Shown in pieces: positions 8,650-17,133 of a stretch of DNA of 64,000 nt. The notes under the pieces are model-generated. The model was given only the letters and a program-made list of their open reading frames with translations, searched no databases and was not told the origin of the DNA. How positions within the stretch are numbered: the first letter of the stretch is position 1; each line of letters begins with the position of its first letter. Made by a program: the position numbers and the translations under genes. The stretch covers positions 124,001-188,000 of the forward strand of contig JAHHHF010000073.1 in the NCBI GenBank assembly GCA_019359495.1. The letters run 5' to 3'. Source of the DNA: Goleter apudmare HA4340-LM2. Lineage in GTDB: Bacteria > Cyanobacteriota > Cyanobacteriia > Cyanobacteriales > Nostocaceae.

Positions 8650-9399
8650 CATTTGAAATTTGGTTGGCTTCAACATGTCACTAGAAGCGAGGAGCACCAT
8701 TTCACAATGGCTGATACTTTTTATAATTTTGTACCTCCCAATCAAATCAGCCTTGCTAGATAAAGGTATGTGATTTGATTTTTTGCCTCAAGGTAGAGAG
8801 GTTAGATGCGACATCTCTACCTCCATAACCTAACTATACCAGACAATATTAATCATATCTAAATTGAGTAACGTCATGCCAACAAAGTTGTCAAGTTTTG
8901 TCACCATTCTTTCATCTAGAAAAATTGATCATTCTATGACAATACTTAATTTTTTGTGAATAACAATATACCCGAATTCTAGCCTGCTGGTACTTCTTTG
9001 GAGAACTCCGACCTCTCGATGACTTCATGATAAAGGTAGCTATCCTCAAGATATTTATGAGCATTTAGAGTCTCAGTTTTGGCAAAAACAATGTGCTTAC
9101 TAGATCAGTTTTTTTACTTCAATATTTAGTTTGCGAAGAAGAATTCAGTAGTCAGAAGCCAGAATTTAATTCTTTTTTGTATTCATGTTTTGCGGATAAA
9201 GTATTCATCAAAAAGTTTAATTAAATATATCTATTTACTGATAGCAACATAGGTAACAACAGTCTCACTGTATCCAATGATATAGAAAAAATTTATTCCA
9301 AGCGATTGATGAAAACTTAATCTAAAAAAGTGTCAATAGAACATATCTGACCTCAAAAGATTGAGGAATAAGTAATTTTCTTGTTTAGGAGAAGGGAAC
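8650..9399. other. Long gene-free stretch before the YflT gene
   Basis: About 750 AT-rich bases with no convincing gene. An 18-codon frame at 8707 lacks family support. The end contains the leader and a strong ribosome site (AGGAGAAGGG) of the YflT-type gene. No repeat or RNA was recognised. Confidence 0.4.
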
Positions 9400-10980
9400 A
9401 TGGTTGTAGGTGTGCATAGGCGTGCTGTAGGGGTATTTTCTCATCGTCAGAATGCCGAACAAGCGCTGCACGAATTAAAACATTCTGGCTTTCCAATGGA
9501 CAGGGTGTCCATTATTGCACGGGATGCAGACCGCAAAGATGATATTGCTGGTACCTCAGTGCAAGAAAGAGTCGGCGATAAAGCTGACGAAGGCGCAAAA
9601 GTTGGAGTAGCTACAGGCGGAGTTTTAGGTGGCTTGACTGGATTATTAGTTGGTCTTGGTACTCTAGCAATTCCAGGAATCGGGCCCATCATGCTTGCCG
9701 GCGCCACAGCTACTACTTTGGCTACCACCCTAGCCGGCGCCGGTATTGGTGCCGTGGCTGGTGGTTTACTTGGGGCCTTGATTGGTTTAGGAATTCCCGA
9801 AGAACGGGCGCGAGTTTATAGCGATCGCGTGGAACGGGGAGACTATTTACTAATCATTGATGGTACAGATGCCGAAATAGCGCAAGCGGAAGCAGTTCTC
9901 CGTCGTCGTGGTATCGAAGAGTTTGGCATTTATGACCATCCCCATAGCCAACAGACAACTGACAATGTTGCTCACAGAGATATTGCGGGTAATAAACACG
10001 CTATTGGTTATTTTGCTCACCGGCAAGATGCAGAAGCAGCAATTACCGATTTGCGATACGCAGGCTTTCCATTGAGTCAAATTTCCTTAATTCACAGACA
10101 GCCTTTACAAGGGCAAACTTACGCAGGTATTAACGTTAGCGATCGCTTAGAGCATCAACGATTAGGAATCCCAAATACCCGCGCTCAATTCTACAAGGAG
10201 CACATCCAGTCAGGGGATTACGTGGTTGCAGTTAGTGGTACTAACACAGAAATCCAACGTGCGGCTGCAATTATGAGTCGGCATAACATTCAACAGTGGC
10301 AAATTTTTGAGCCAAATGGTCATGCTGACGTGTCTTCACAAAGAGGTAAACGGGCCATTGGAGCATTTTCTGATCGTCGAGACGCCGAAACTGCACTGAC
10401 AGAACTGCGAGATGCAGGTTTCCCTTTAAATCAAGTCTCAATTATTGCCAAAAACGATCGCATTGCTGGCGCAGATAGAAACTTGGGTACAGGAAATAAA
10501 GCTGACGAAGGTGCAAAAGCCGGAGCAGCTACAGGTGGTGTCTTAGGTGGTTTAGGCGGCTTGTTAGTCGGTCTGGGTGCGCTCACAATTCCCGGAGTCG
10601 GCCCAGTAATTGCGGGTGGTGCAGCTGCTACAGCCTTAGCCTCAACAGCAGCTGGCGGTGCTATCGGTGCGGCGGCTGGTGGTATTGCTGGGGGACTCGT
10701 CGGCTTAGGAATTCCCGAAGCACAGGCGCGAGTTTATAGCGATCGCTTCCAAAGAGGTGACTATTTAGTCATGGTCGATGGTACAGAAGCAGAAATCCGC
10801 CATGCTCAAACCATTCTCCAACGCCGAGGCATTCAAGAATTTGCCATTTTTGACGCCAATGATCTACATAAAGGCGATCGCCCAGGTTTGGGCCGGGTTG
10901 GTCAACATGAAACAGTTGCAGAGATTCACCAAGAAGATCCTTCTGTGGTGATTATTGACCGCCGAGATGAAAAAGTTTAA
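9400..10980 (+). CDS. Triple YflT-domain (general stress protein 17M-like) protein with glycine-zipper segments
   Basis: Three related units begin AVGVFSHRQNAEQALHELKHSGFPMDRVSIIA (residues 8-40), AIGYFAHRQDAEAAITDLRYAGFPLSQISLI (about 200-232) and AIGAFSDRRDAETALTELRDAGFPLNQVSII (about 321-352). Each ends in a (V)YSDR.ERGDYL..IDGT strand-helix part. Units 1 and 3 contain a Gly/Ala-rich zipper (GVATGGVLGGLTGLLVGLG..., about 60 aa) likely to insert in or associate with membrane; unit 2 lacks it. The domain is known from Bacillus heat and salt stress proteins, with no established biochemical role. A strong ribosome site precedes ATG 9400. Confidence 0.8.
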   Translation: MVVGVHRRAVGVFSHRQNAEQALHELKHSGFPMDRVSIIARDADRKDDIAGTSVQERVGDKADEGAKVGVATGGVLGGLTGLLVGLGTLAIPGIGPIMLAGATATTLATTLAGAGIGAVAGGLLGALIGLGIPEERARVYSDRVERGDYLLIIDGTDAEIAQAEAVLRRRGIEEFGIYDHPHSQQTTDNVAHRDIAGNKHAIGYFAHRQDAEAAITDLRYAGFPLSQISLIHRQPLQGQTYAGINVSDRLEHQRLGIPNTRAQFYKEHIQSGDYVVAVSGTNTEIQRAAAIMSRHNIQQWQIFEPNGHADVSSQRGKRAIGAFSDRRDAETALTELRDAGFPLNQVSIIAKNDRIAGADRNLGTGNKADEGAKAGAATGGVLGGLGGLLVGLGALTIPGVGPVIAGGAAATALASTAAGGAIGAAAGGIAGGLVGLGIPEAQARVYSDRFQRGDYLVMVDGTEAEIRHAQTILQRRGIQEFAIFDANDLHKGDRPGLGRVGQHETVAEIHQEDPSVVIIDRRDEKV

Positions 10981-11017
10981 CCCCAACTAGTGCTTAATCA
11001 AAACAACCTCACCCGTA

Positions 11018-11044
11018 GGAGCAAGAGAGCAAAAGGCTTGCTCC
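11018..11044. other. Hairpin between YflT and BON genes
   Basis: GGAGCAAG pairs perfectly with CTTGCTCC over an 11-base loop. No T tract follows, so it is more likely an RNA processing or attenuation element, or a repeat, than a terminator. It sits 39 bases before the BON gene. Confidence 0.45.
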
Positions 11045-11082
11045 TCGTTCCATTCGCTTCTTAAATATCCAGACTTAAACCT

Positions 11083-11544
11083 ATGAAAAAGCTAACTCCT
11101 TTCATCTTCAGTTGTTTGTTAGTTCTTGGCGCTGCTGCATGTGCAGATACTGCCAAAACAACTCAGTCTGCACCTGAGAATCCCACTGAAGCTGTACAAG
11201 CACCAAGTCCTAAAACAACCGAAGCCGCTCAAGAAGACGCTGAAAGTGAACTGCGCCGCCGACAACTAAATCAAGACATTCGCGCCCGCGAACAGCGCAA
11301 CAACGTCACTGGCGGCGATGCAGATAGAGCTGTGGGCGACCTCGCAAGTGAAGTTCGCTCTAAGTTGGAAGCTAATATACCTGATGGACAACTAACAGTA
11401 AATGCTGAAGACAATGGTACAGTTACTGTAGGGGGAACTGTGAATAATCAGCAACAATTAGCTAAAATTGAACCTTTAGCTAAAGAAATTAAAGGCGTGA
11501 AAAATGTAGTCGTTACAGCAAGGGTTGCCCCACCACAAAGCTGA
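11083..11544 (+). CDS. BON-domain lipoprotein, 153 aa
   Basis: The signal peptide MKKLTPFIFSCLLVLGAAAC ends at a lipobox Cys. A charged, Ala/Glu/Arg-rich linker (residues 30-75) leads to a BON domain near residues 80-150 (LASEVRSKLEANIPDGQLTVNAEDNGTVTVGGTVNNQQQLAKIEPLAKEIKGVKNVV). BON domains bind lipid surfaces and occur in envelope-stress proteins such as OsmY. It lies 102 bases after the YflT gene and just before the CAAD gene on the same strand, consistent with one envelope-stress transcription unit. Confidence 0.85.
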   Translation: MKKLTPFIFSCLLVLGAAACADTAKTTQSAPENPTEAVQAPSPKTTEAAQEDAESELRRRQLNQDIRAREQRNNVTGGDADRAVGDLASEVRSKLEANIPDGQLTVNAEDNGTVTVGGTVNNQQQLAKIEPLAKEIKGVKNVVVTARVAPPQS

Positions 11545-11566
11545 AGTTACTAATCGTAAATCTAAG

Positions 11567-12022
11567 ATGGAAACTCAACAACATCCCAACGAAGTAGTTA
11601 ATGCCACCTCAGCACAAGGTATGATTGCACTTACAGGTGTAGGAACAGAGAACTTACCAGCCCTACCGCCTGCCCGTGAACCAGATACCCAGTGGGGACA
11701 ATGGAATCAAAGAGTTACTCATTTTTTAGCCCAACTACCCGAATACATAGGCAGCTTTTTTCAGCAAAATCAGCAAGCTCTGGTCAATGTTGCTTTAATT
11801 CTGTCAGCCATTGTTACCCTGAAAGTAGTTGGAGCAATACTGAGTGCAATCCATGATGTTCCTCTCCTATCACCTATTTTTGAAGTGATAGGAATTGCTT
11901 ACGCTACGTGGTTTGTTTTCCGTTATTTACTTAAAGCTACAACACGCCAAGAATTAGCTGCAAAAATTGAATTGATTAAACAGCAAATTGTCGGCGAAGA
12001 CATTGCCAAACCCCTAACCTAG
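11567..12022 (+). CDS. CAAD-domain membrane protein, 151 aa
   Basis: The start is placed at ATG 11567; an upstream ATG at 11525 would overlap the BON gene and add a low-complexity tail. Residues about 50-150 match the CAAD domain. An amphipathic helix (WGQWNQRVTHFLAQLPEYIGSFF) comes first. Two membrane spans follow (ALVNVALILSAIVTLKVVGAILSAI and PIFEVIGIAYATWFVFRYL), and the end is an Arg/Lys-rich amphipathic helix (TTRQELAAKIELIKQQIVGE). In cyanobacteria this domain anchors some aminoacyl-tRNA synthetases in thylakoids; free-standing versions also exist, related to curvature proteins. This one is free-standing. Confidence 0.82.
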   Translation: METQQHPNEVVNATSAQGMIALTGVGTENLPALPPAREPDTQWGQWNQRVTHFLAQLPEYIGSFFQQNQQALVNVALILSAIVTLKVVGAILSAIHDVPLLSPIFEVIGIAYATWFVFRYLLKATTRQELAAKIELIKQQIVGEDIAKPLT

Positions 12023-12070
12023 TGGTGTAATTCTCCTTAGCTGGGTAAGAATAAATCAATCTTATGCTAC

Positions 12071-12182
12071 GGGAGCATCCCAATTTTGCAAAAATAAAAT
12101 TTGTAGCTCCCTAATGTCCAGAAAGCTGGCTAGAGAGCCATCACTACAAAAAAAATAAATTTACACATTTTGGGATGCTCCC
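12071..12182. mobile_element. MITE-like palindromic repeat, copy 2, with perfect 9-bp target duplication
   Basis: Same ends as copy 1 (GGGAGCATCCCAA / TTGGGATGCTCCC). The flanks carry an exact 9-bp direct repeat TTATGCTAC (12062-12070 and 12183-12191). Compared with copy 1 the interior lacks about ten bases of the inner hairpin. The rest of the gene-free stretch 12023-12515 shows nothing recognisable. Confidence 0.88.
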
Positions 12183-12515
12183 TTATGCTACTAGCTATCA
12201 AAGTAGCCACCCTGCGGTTATCTATAAGAAGTCGAGGATCTTGTTTTTCATGAATGATTTACGACTGCCATAGCAATTAACTCACTTTGATGTTTGAACT
12301 TATTTGTCTGGTGCGCGATAGACAGCAGGAAATAAGGCTTTTCGAGAGTGAGTTTTTTAAAAATAAAAGAATAGTCCTATATATTTCCTTAGATGGATAG
12401 AACCAGTTATTTCTTCAGCTAATTCACCTCTAAAGATAGTAGATTTTCTATAGTTCAAAGTAATAACCTAGTTCTCGAACTTAATTAACTAAATGTTTTA
12501 ACGAGGACATAATTG

Positions 12516-12923
12516 ATGGCTAGTAAAAAAGTTAATAAACCTATAGACTCATCTAATCGAGTTGAAGTAGATACATACGATCGCGGAATTGTTCCAGCTG
12601 AAACTGCGGCGCGTAAAGAAAGAGAAGGCGAAAATTTTAAAACTACTCCCAATGAACAAGCAAATGCCAATGCTGCTACAGACGAACAAACTGATAGCGA
12701 TAGCATCCGCACTACAGATGGTTATACAGTAGACAAAGAAGGTTTAATCAACAACTACGCAATGGAACCGGAAATGTATTACGAAGAACCCGGTGATGCA
12801 CGAAAAGAAATAGCAGAAGATACCGCAGAACGTCTTGAGGAACTCAGAGAAGTCAATGAGGATCAAGAAGGTCAACTAACACAAGAGGGTGATAAACGAG
12901 GGAAAGGGCCGGGAATAGTTTAA
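12516..12923 (+). CDS. Acidic hydrophilic hypothetical protein, 135 aa
   Basis: ATG 12516 follows GAGG at about nine bases and is preferred to the TTG one codon upstream. The protein is strongly charged, rich in Glu, Asp, Asn, Thr and Lys, with no hydrophobic core, no Cys and no recognised domain; it is predicted to be largely disordered with a helical Glu/Arg segment (ARKEIAEDTAERLEELREVNEDQEG). Such composition is common in desiccation or salt-stress hydrophilins, and the upstream neighbours are stress-type genes, but this role is an inference. Confidence 0.65.
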   Translation: MASKKVNKPIDSSNRVEVDTYDRGIVPAETAARKEREGENFKTTPNEQANANAATDEQTDSDSIRTTDGYTVDKEGLINNYAMEPEMYYEEPGDARKEIAEDTAERLEELREVNEDQEGQLTQEGDKRGKGPGIV

Positions 12924-13053
12924 TTAAATTAATCAAGGCTAGTATGCAATGTTTAGGCAGGTGAGTAGATGGTTTAAGTTAAGTTGCACCCAGAGAAAAG
13001 GGAAATAATCACAGGAATTAAATCCTTTTCCCTTCTACTTTTCCTCCCATGAT

Positions 13054-13080
13054 ACGAATTACGAATTACGAATTACGAAT
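13054..13080. repeat. Heptanucleotide STRR (ACGAATT, about four copies)
   Basis: ACGAATT repeats nearly four times. The array supplies the stop codon and last residues (VIRNS) of the metallophosphoesterase gene on the minus strand. Confidence 0.85.
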
Positions 13081-14642
13081 GGTTCTAGCTCGTGATTGTA
13101 CCATCGCCTCTGATACCATTCAGCAACTAAGGGACGGATAATAAATTTGGGTTGCTCTTCGCCTCTAACATCAATGCGTAAACATGAATAGGGTCGTCGT
13201 TTTTGAGAACGATGACCCTCACGACCAACATACAGATGCGATCGCGCTACTACCCGTTGCTCTTTTTTACCTGCATCTTGCATAGTTTCCAGTAAATCTG
13301 GGCCTTCAGTTCGCTGGCGTCTTAGACTAAACCCACTACCTCCGCAAACAATCCAGTTAATATAAGAATCTGCATGTCCGGTGTTGGTGGTTTGCAGATA
13401 TTCTAAGCAGTGAGCGTGACCGTTCAACACCAAATCTACCAGGGGACGCCCCTGAGTTCGGGAACCTAATGTTTCCGCTACCGCATCTAGCACACTGCGG
13501 ATATGACCACGAATTGCTAGGGTCTGGGACTGTTGCCACTTTGTCGCCTCGGTCACATAGGGAGGATGATGGAAATAAATTACCCTTCCCCTCACCTCTG
13601 CGGTGTGCCAAGATTCGATGAGCCTCTCTTTGAGCCAGTTTAGTTGTTCGGTGTCAGGTTGGGTTTCTGGCTCTGACTTCAGTTGCTTGTCAATATCAAC
13701 AATGATTTCTTCAATTTGCGACAACTGAGCCTGGAAGTCGTCTAATTGCTCGGCTTCGCTGGGGTCGTCAGGATTCAGCTTTGCCGAAGTGTTCATGATT
13801 TGTAACTGCTCCTGCTCTAAATCTGCGCGGCGCTGCTCTAAAAGTCGCCGATGGGCGTCACCTTCTTTTGTGGCAGGTAATGGTGCTGGATCATTAAATG
13901 TATTAGAATCCAGTGCAAAGAAGTCGATACCGCCATAACGAAAGGTGTAGTAGCGATTTGGCAACCGGGTGAAGTGTCCAGGCTGATAAGCAAGACAGCT
14001 ACCTGTAGTTGTTCTGGCAGTGTAGTATTTATCTAAGTGATGGGCTAGCTCTCCTGGCAATTGTAGCCTTTTGAGATAATCCAAAAACGCTCTTGCATAA
14101 GCATCACCTGTTCTGGAACCATGTAAACCAACATCTATATCTAGACGCGATCGCAATAGGTGACGGATGGGTAAGGTGGTGAAGGACAGCAAACTCAAAA
14201 GTACTGGTAAATCATAGTAATCATGATTCCCTGGTACGGGTAGTATGGGTAGCTGAAAAACCATCTGATCGTAAGCAATCTTTTGGGGATGCTCTCCACC
14301 CACCAAAAACTCTCTGTAAGGCTGGATGAAGTTCTGCTGGTAGAACTCGCTTGACCCGACTAAATAAATGACATCACCAGTGTGCAGCATAAAACGGCAT
14401 TCATGGTGATGGGGTAGCATCAGTTCAGCTACCCGTCGTTGGGGGTTTTCCTGGAAATGTTTACCAGAACCACTATCACCTACAACTAAGAATGAGAATT
14501 CATGATCGCTTGCTTGACTATCCTCCAGGACTAGCCGAGTTTGGTCAATGCCCCGCTCTTTAATTAACGGCTCTTGCCAGCGCACCCGTTGCTTCATCTT
14601 GCGAATTTTATTGGCAATTGTCCGCTCGGAAACTAGTTTCAA
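13059..14642 (-). CDS. Calcineurin-like metallophosphoesterase, 527 aa
   Basis: The metal-ligand motifs are present in order: VVGDSGSGK (residues 53-61, a variant of DxH), HTGDVIYL (GD-x), PGNHDYY (GNHD) and LNGHAHCLEY (GHxH). These define a two-metal phosphoesterase of the calcineurin/PAP superfamily. There is no signal peptide. A coiled-coil insertion rich in Glu and Gln (RRADLEQEQLQIMNTSAKLNPDDPSEAEQLDDFQAQLSQIEEIIVDIDKQL) separates the third and fourth motifs, which is unusual for small family members. The usual His of the first motif is replaced by Ser, so metal site geometry may differ. The substrate is unknown. Confidence 0.85.
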   Translation of the reverse strand: MKLVSERTIANKIRKMKQRVRWQEPLIKERGIDQTRLVLEDSQASDHEFSFLVVGDSGSGKHFQENPQRRVAELMLPHHHECRFMLHTGDVIYLVGSSEFYQQNFIQPYREFLVGGEHPQKIAYDQMVFQLPILPVPGNHDYYDLPVLLSLLSFTTLPIRHLLRSRLDIDVGLHGSRTGDAYARAFLDYLKRLQLPGELAHHLDKYYTARTTTGSCLAYQPGHFTRLPNRYYTFRYGGIDFFALDSNTFNDPAPLPATKEGDAHRRLLEQRRADLEQEQLQIMNTSAKLNPDDPSEAEQLDDFQAQLSQIEEIIVDIDKQLKSEPETQPDTEQLNWLKERLIESWHTAEVRGRVIYFHHPPYVTEATKWQQSQTLAIRGHIRSVLDAVAETLGSRTQGRPLVDLVLNGHAHCLEYLQTTNTGHADSYINWIVCGGSGFSLRRQRTEGPDLLETMQDAGKKEQRVVARSHLYVGREGHRSQKRRPYSCLRIDVRGEEQPKFIIRPLVAEWYQRRWYNHELEPFVIRNS

Positions 14643-14820
14643 TGCAACTAACTCCTAATTTTACTATGGAGGAGGCAGAGGATATGATCTCCCTACCTCC
14701 CTCTCCCCTCATAACCATTTCCCAAAACTCATCAAACAGATCCAAACCCAGAAATCTAAACTACCTACGAATTTCTTAATTAGCTTTCTTCTCGCCCGAT
14801 GGGAATATTACGAATTATTA

Positions 14821-15792
14821 TCACTCTTCTGCCGACTCTTTCAGTTCAATAGTTAGATTAGGCAGTCCCTCTAATTTTTCTGTAGGCTCTACTTCTTCTA
14901 CTAATGGCACAAAAATCCTTAAGCCTGCTGGCATACATTTAACTTCAATGGGGGTAGTGCCTACCATCTCACCATCCAGGACAACTTTTTGTGGTGGGTC
15001 AGTCTTAATTGTAAATTGTTTGGCTCGCAGATAACCAATATCATCCCGCTCGACAGCACTACCTGAAGAAGCACTTTGAAATAGGTGGTATGTAGCGGCG
15101 ATCGCTCCTGCTTTACTAGCTGGGGCGACAATAGTTAAATCTAATAATCCATCATCATAAATAATCCCTGCTGGCCCTTGAGCTAACACAGAAGTAGCAG
15201 GTGCGGCATTTGCCACTGTGACTGCTGAGGCGCTAGTTTTAATAATTTTGTCTTCAGTTTCAATTTCCACATCGAAACTTTCTAAGTTTCGCAGTTGCTG
15301 AATTCCCGCCAAGATATATGCCATCATTCCAAAGCGATTTTTCGCTTCTCGGTCTGCTAGTTCTACGGTTTCCGCTTCAAAGCCAATACCTGCCAGCAGT
15401 ACCATTGGTTGATCGTTACAATAGGCTACATCTACATTACGAGTCGCACCTTGCAAAATAGTTTGACAGGCGGCGTCAATAGTATCAGGGATGCCTAAAG
15501 CATTAGCGAAAGCGTTAGCTGTACCTCGTGAAATAATCCCCAAGGGAATATTAGTCCCTACTACAGCCGTTGCCGCAGCTGATAGCGTACCATCTCCCCC
15601 CGAAGCAATGATAGCGTTTACACCCCGCTTGACTGCCTCTAGCGCCAGCTGATCAGCACCAACTTCTGCTGTTGTTAGATAAATATCCAGGTCAATTTCT
15701 GACTCTAAGAGTGCCCGAATTTGTGTCAATGCTTGTTCTGGGTCTCCCTGGCCCGCCACTGGGTTAAATATCAGGCAAGCGGAACGATTCAT
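14821..15792 (-). CDS. Diacylglycerol-kinase-type lipid kinase (YegS/BmrU family), 323 aa
   Basis: The DAGK catalytic domain spans about residues 5-130 with the nucleotide loop SGGDGTLSAAATAV near residue 64 and the start ACLIFNPVAGQGDPEQAL. The C-terminal half contains the family motifs LAGIGFEAETVELADREAKNRFGMMAYILAG and DDGLLDLTIVAP and ends with VVLDGEMVGTTPIEVKC. The family phosphorylates diacylglycerol, sphingosine or similar lipids at the membrane surface. The exact lipid is not predictable. It is 178 bases downstream of the phosphoesterase gene start on the same strand. Confidence 0.88.
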   Translation of the reverse strand: MNRSACLIFNPVAGQGDPEQALTQIRALLESEIDLDIYLTTAEVGADQLALEAVKRGVNAIIASGGDGTLSAAATAVVGTNIPLGIISRGTANAFANALGIPDTIDAACQTILQGATRNVDVAYCNDQPMVLLAGIGFEAETVELADREAKNRFGMMAYILAGIQQLRNLESFDVEIETEDKIIKTSASAVTVANAAPATSVLAQGPAGIIYDDGLLDLTIVAPASKAGAIAATYHLFQSASSGSAVERDDIGYLRAKQFTIKTDPPQKVVLDGEMVGTTPIEVKCMPAGLRIFVPLVEEVEPTEKLEGLPNLTIELKESAEE

Positions 15793-16004
15793 AGTAATTT
15801 CAGCTAAGTTTCAATCCATAACAATACCAAATTATTCCTAGCATTTTTGTTAAAGTTTCAGCTTCCTTCTGATGGCTGGTTTCCTCCATAGCACACCCCC
15901 AAAGTTATACAGATTTAATCAATGATTGCGTGTCATGGATTGACAATGCGATCGCCTATAGCTGGGGTAGTTGTGAGCGATGTCTAACGACAAGCTAATC
16001 TTTG

Positions 16005-16373
16005 TCATTGACGTTTCCAGGAGAAGTAACGATTTAAATCTTTGCTGGTAGCCATATAAATAGGAATGATCGCGCTGAGAACAGCCATGATTAAACTCCC
16101 CACAATGAGGACAGTAGAGAGCCTGGAACTCAGTGCAATAACCATTGTGATCAGAATGACGGACACGAAACTACAGATGCCCATGAGGAGCCATTTTGCC
16201 CATTCCCGTCCCTGGAGAACAAAGTACATTACTACAATTGTTAGCAAGATGCGTCCAATAGCCCACTTATCCCGCGCAATGATCACTAAGGTTATATCTA
16301 GGATACAGAGCACCACAAACATAGCGAGTAATATATTTCGAGCTTTTAAGGTAGACTGATCGTTCTGGGGCAT
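16005..16373 (-). CDS. Hypothetical four-span membrane protein, 122 aa
   Basis: Four hydrophobic segments are visible near residues 13-32, 40-54, 60-81 and 85-109, with short charged loops and a basic C-terminus (DLNRYFSWKRQ). No family motif was recognised. The gene is isolated, downstream of the phycoerythrin operon on the same strand but separated from it by the small frame at 16494-16694 and a cpeR-like remnant. Confidence 0.65.
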   Translation of the reverse strand: MPQNDQSTLKARNILLAMFVVLCILDITLVIIARDKWAIGRILLTIVVMYFVLQGREWAKWLLMGICSFVSVILITMVIALSSRLSTVLIVGSLIMAVLSAIIPIYMATSKDLNRYFSWKRQ

Positions 16374-16438
16374 GGGTTTTGTGCTGGTGATGTGGCAATA
16401 ACTGTACGTATAAAGGGTAAGCTCATATAGGAATTACT

Positions 16439-16477
16439 TCACACTTGTGCATCAAATCTGGTGCGAAAACTGAGGTA
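16439..16477 (-). pseudogene. Remnant resembling the 3' end of cpeR
   Basis: The minus strand encodes YLSFRTRFDAQV followed directly by a stop, matching the end of CpeR (KYGGFRTRFDAQA plus stop at 16771). About three quarters of the bases over 33 positions agree. Upstream of it the frame shows no further CpeR sequence, so it is a partial duplication or the scar of a lost second copy. Confidence 0.6.
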
Positions 16478-16493
16478 AGAGTCAGGAACAAAA

Positions 16494-16694
16494 CTATTTT
16501 GCTGGTAGTGGAGTCCCATCCCAAGGGCAATATTTCCAAGATACATGGGCAGGCTTACCATTAGGACACAATCTGGGAATAAACAGTGAATTCAAGGGCA
16601 AATTCACCACAGAACCAATTTGCTGATTACCCTTGCCATTGAAAGAAATGTTCAGTTTTCCGGACTTGTAGGGTGATCCGATTTTTCTTACCAT
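16494..16694 (-). CDS. Small hypothetical protein downstream of cpeR, 66 aa
   Basis: A 66-codon frame starts MVRKIGSPYKSGKLNISFNG and ends with a Cys/Trp-containing tail (RLCPNGKPAHVSWKYCPWDGTPLPAK), in which two Cys could form part of a metal or disulfide site. It follows cpeR by 76 bases on the same strand and may be the last gene of the operon. No family was recognised and no strong ribosome site is visible. Composition looks protein-like (Gly-Lys turns, balanced hydrophobics), which is why it is kept. Confidence 0.45.
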   Translation of the reverse strand: MVRKIGSPYKSGKLNISFNGKGNQQIGSVVNLPLNSLFIPRLCPNGKPAHVSWKYCPWDGTPLPAK

Positions 16695-16770
16695 TAACTA
16701 GAATACAGCACAATGCTATCCCCACTGAATTCGGGAAGGACGAATCTATCAGTTGTGAGAGGATATCAAT

Positions 16771-17133
16771 TCACGCTTGGGCATCAAATCGGGTACGAAA
16801 GCCACCGTATTTCAGCCAATATTGTTTTAGATTGTGGCATGGTGTATGCAAACTAGCTTTGGCTCGATATAAAATTACTTGACGATGATCGCCCATCCAA
16901 ATTTTGTCAATTGGGTCAACTGAAATAACAGTGCCTCCCAAGGCTGCAACACATTCAGAAAAACGCTCAACGGCACTATAATCTACAGTTTCAAAAACAA
17001 AGAAGTTACCCGAACAAATTAAATGCCTGCTACGAATCCAGCACTGCATTTTTTTCTGCGCTTCTGGTGGTAGCATATTCGCTTTAATGGATTCCAGATT
17101 AGGCAGGGAAATATCATATATTTGGGACTTCAT
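16771..17133 (-). CDS. cpeR: CpeR, activator of phycoerythrin gene expression
   Basis: The start at 17133 is fixed by AGGAGAG eight bases upstream; a longer frame to 17208 has no such site. The 120-aa product contains the conserved CpeR core (MLPPEAQKKMQCWIRSRHL, SGNFFVFETVDYSAVERFSECVAALGG, KIWMGDHRQVILYRAKASL, YWLKYGGFRTRFD). In Fremyella, CpeR is needed for expression of cpeBA, the phycoerythrin subunit operon. It overlaps the end of cpeT by 20 bases, implying translational coupling. Its place at the end of the linker operon makes PE subunit synthesis depend on prior expression of linkers and lyases. Confidence 0.9.
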   Translation of the reverse strand: MKSQIYDISLPNLESIKANMLPPEAQKKMQCWIRSRHLICSGNFFVFETVDYSAVERFSECVAALGGTVISVDPIDKIWMGDHRQVILYRAKASLHTPCHNLKQYWLKYGGFRTRFDAQA

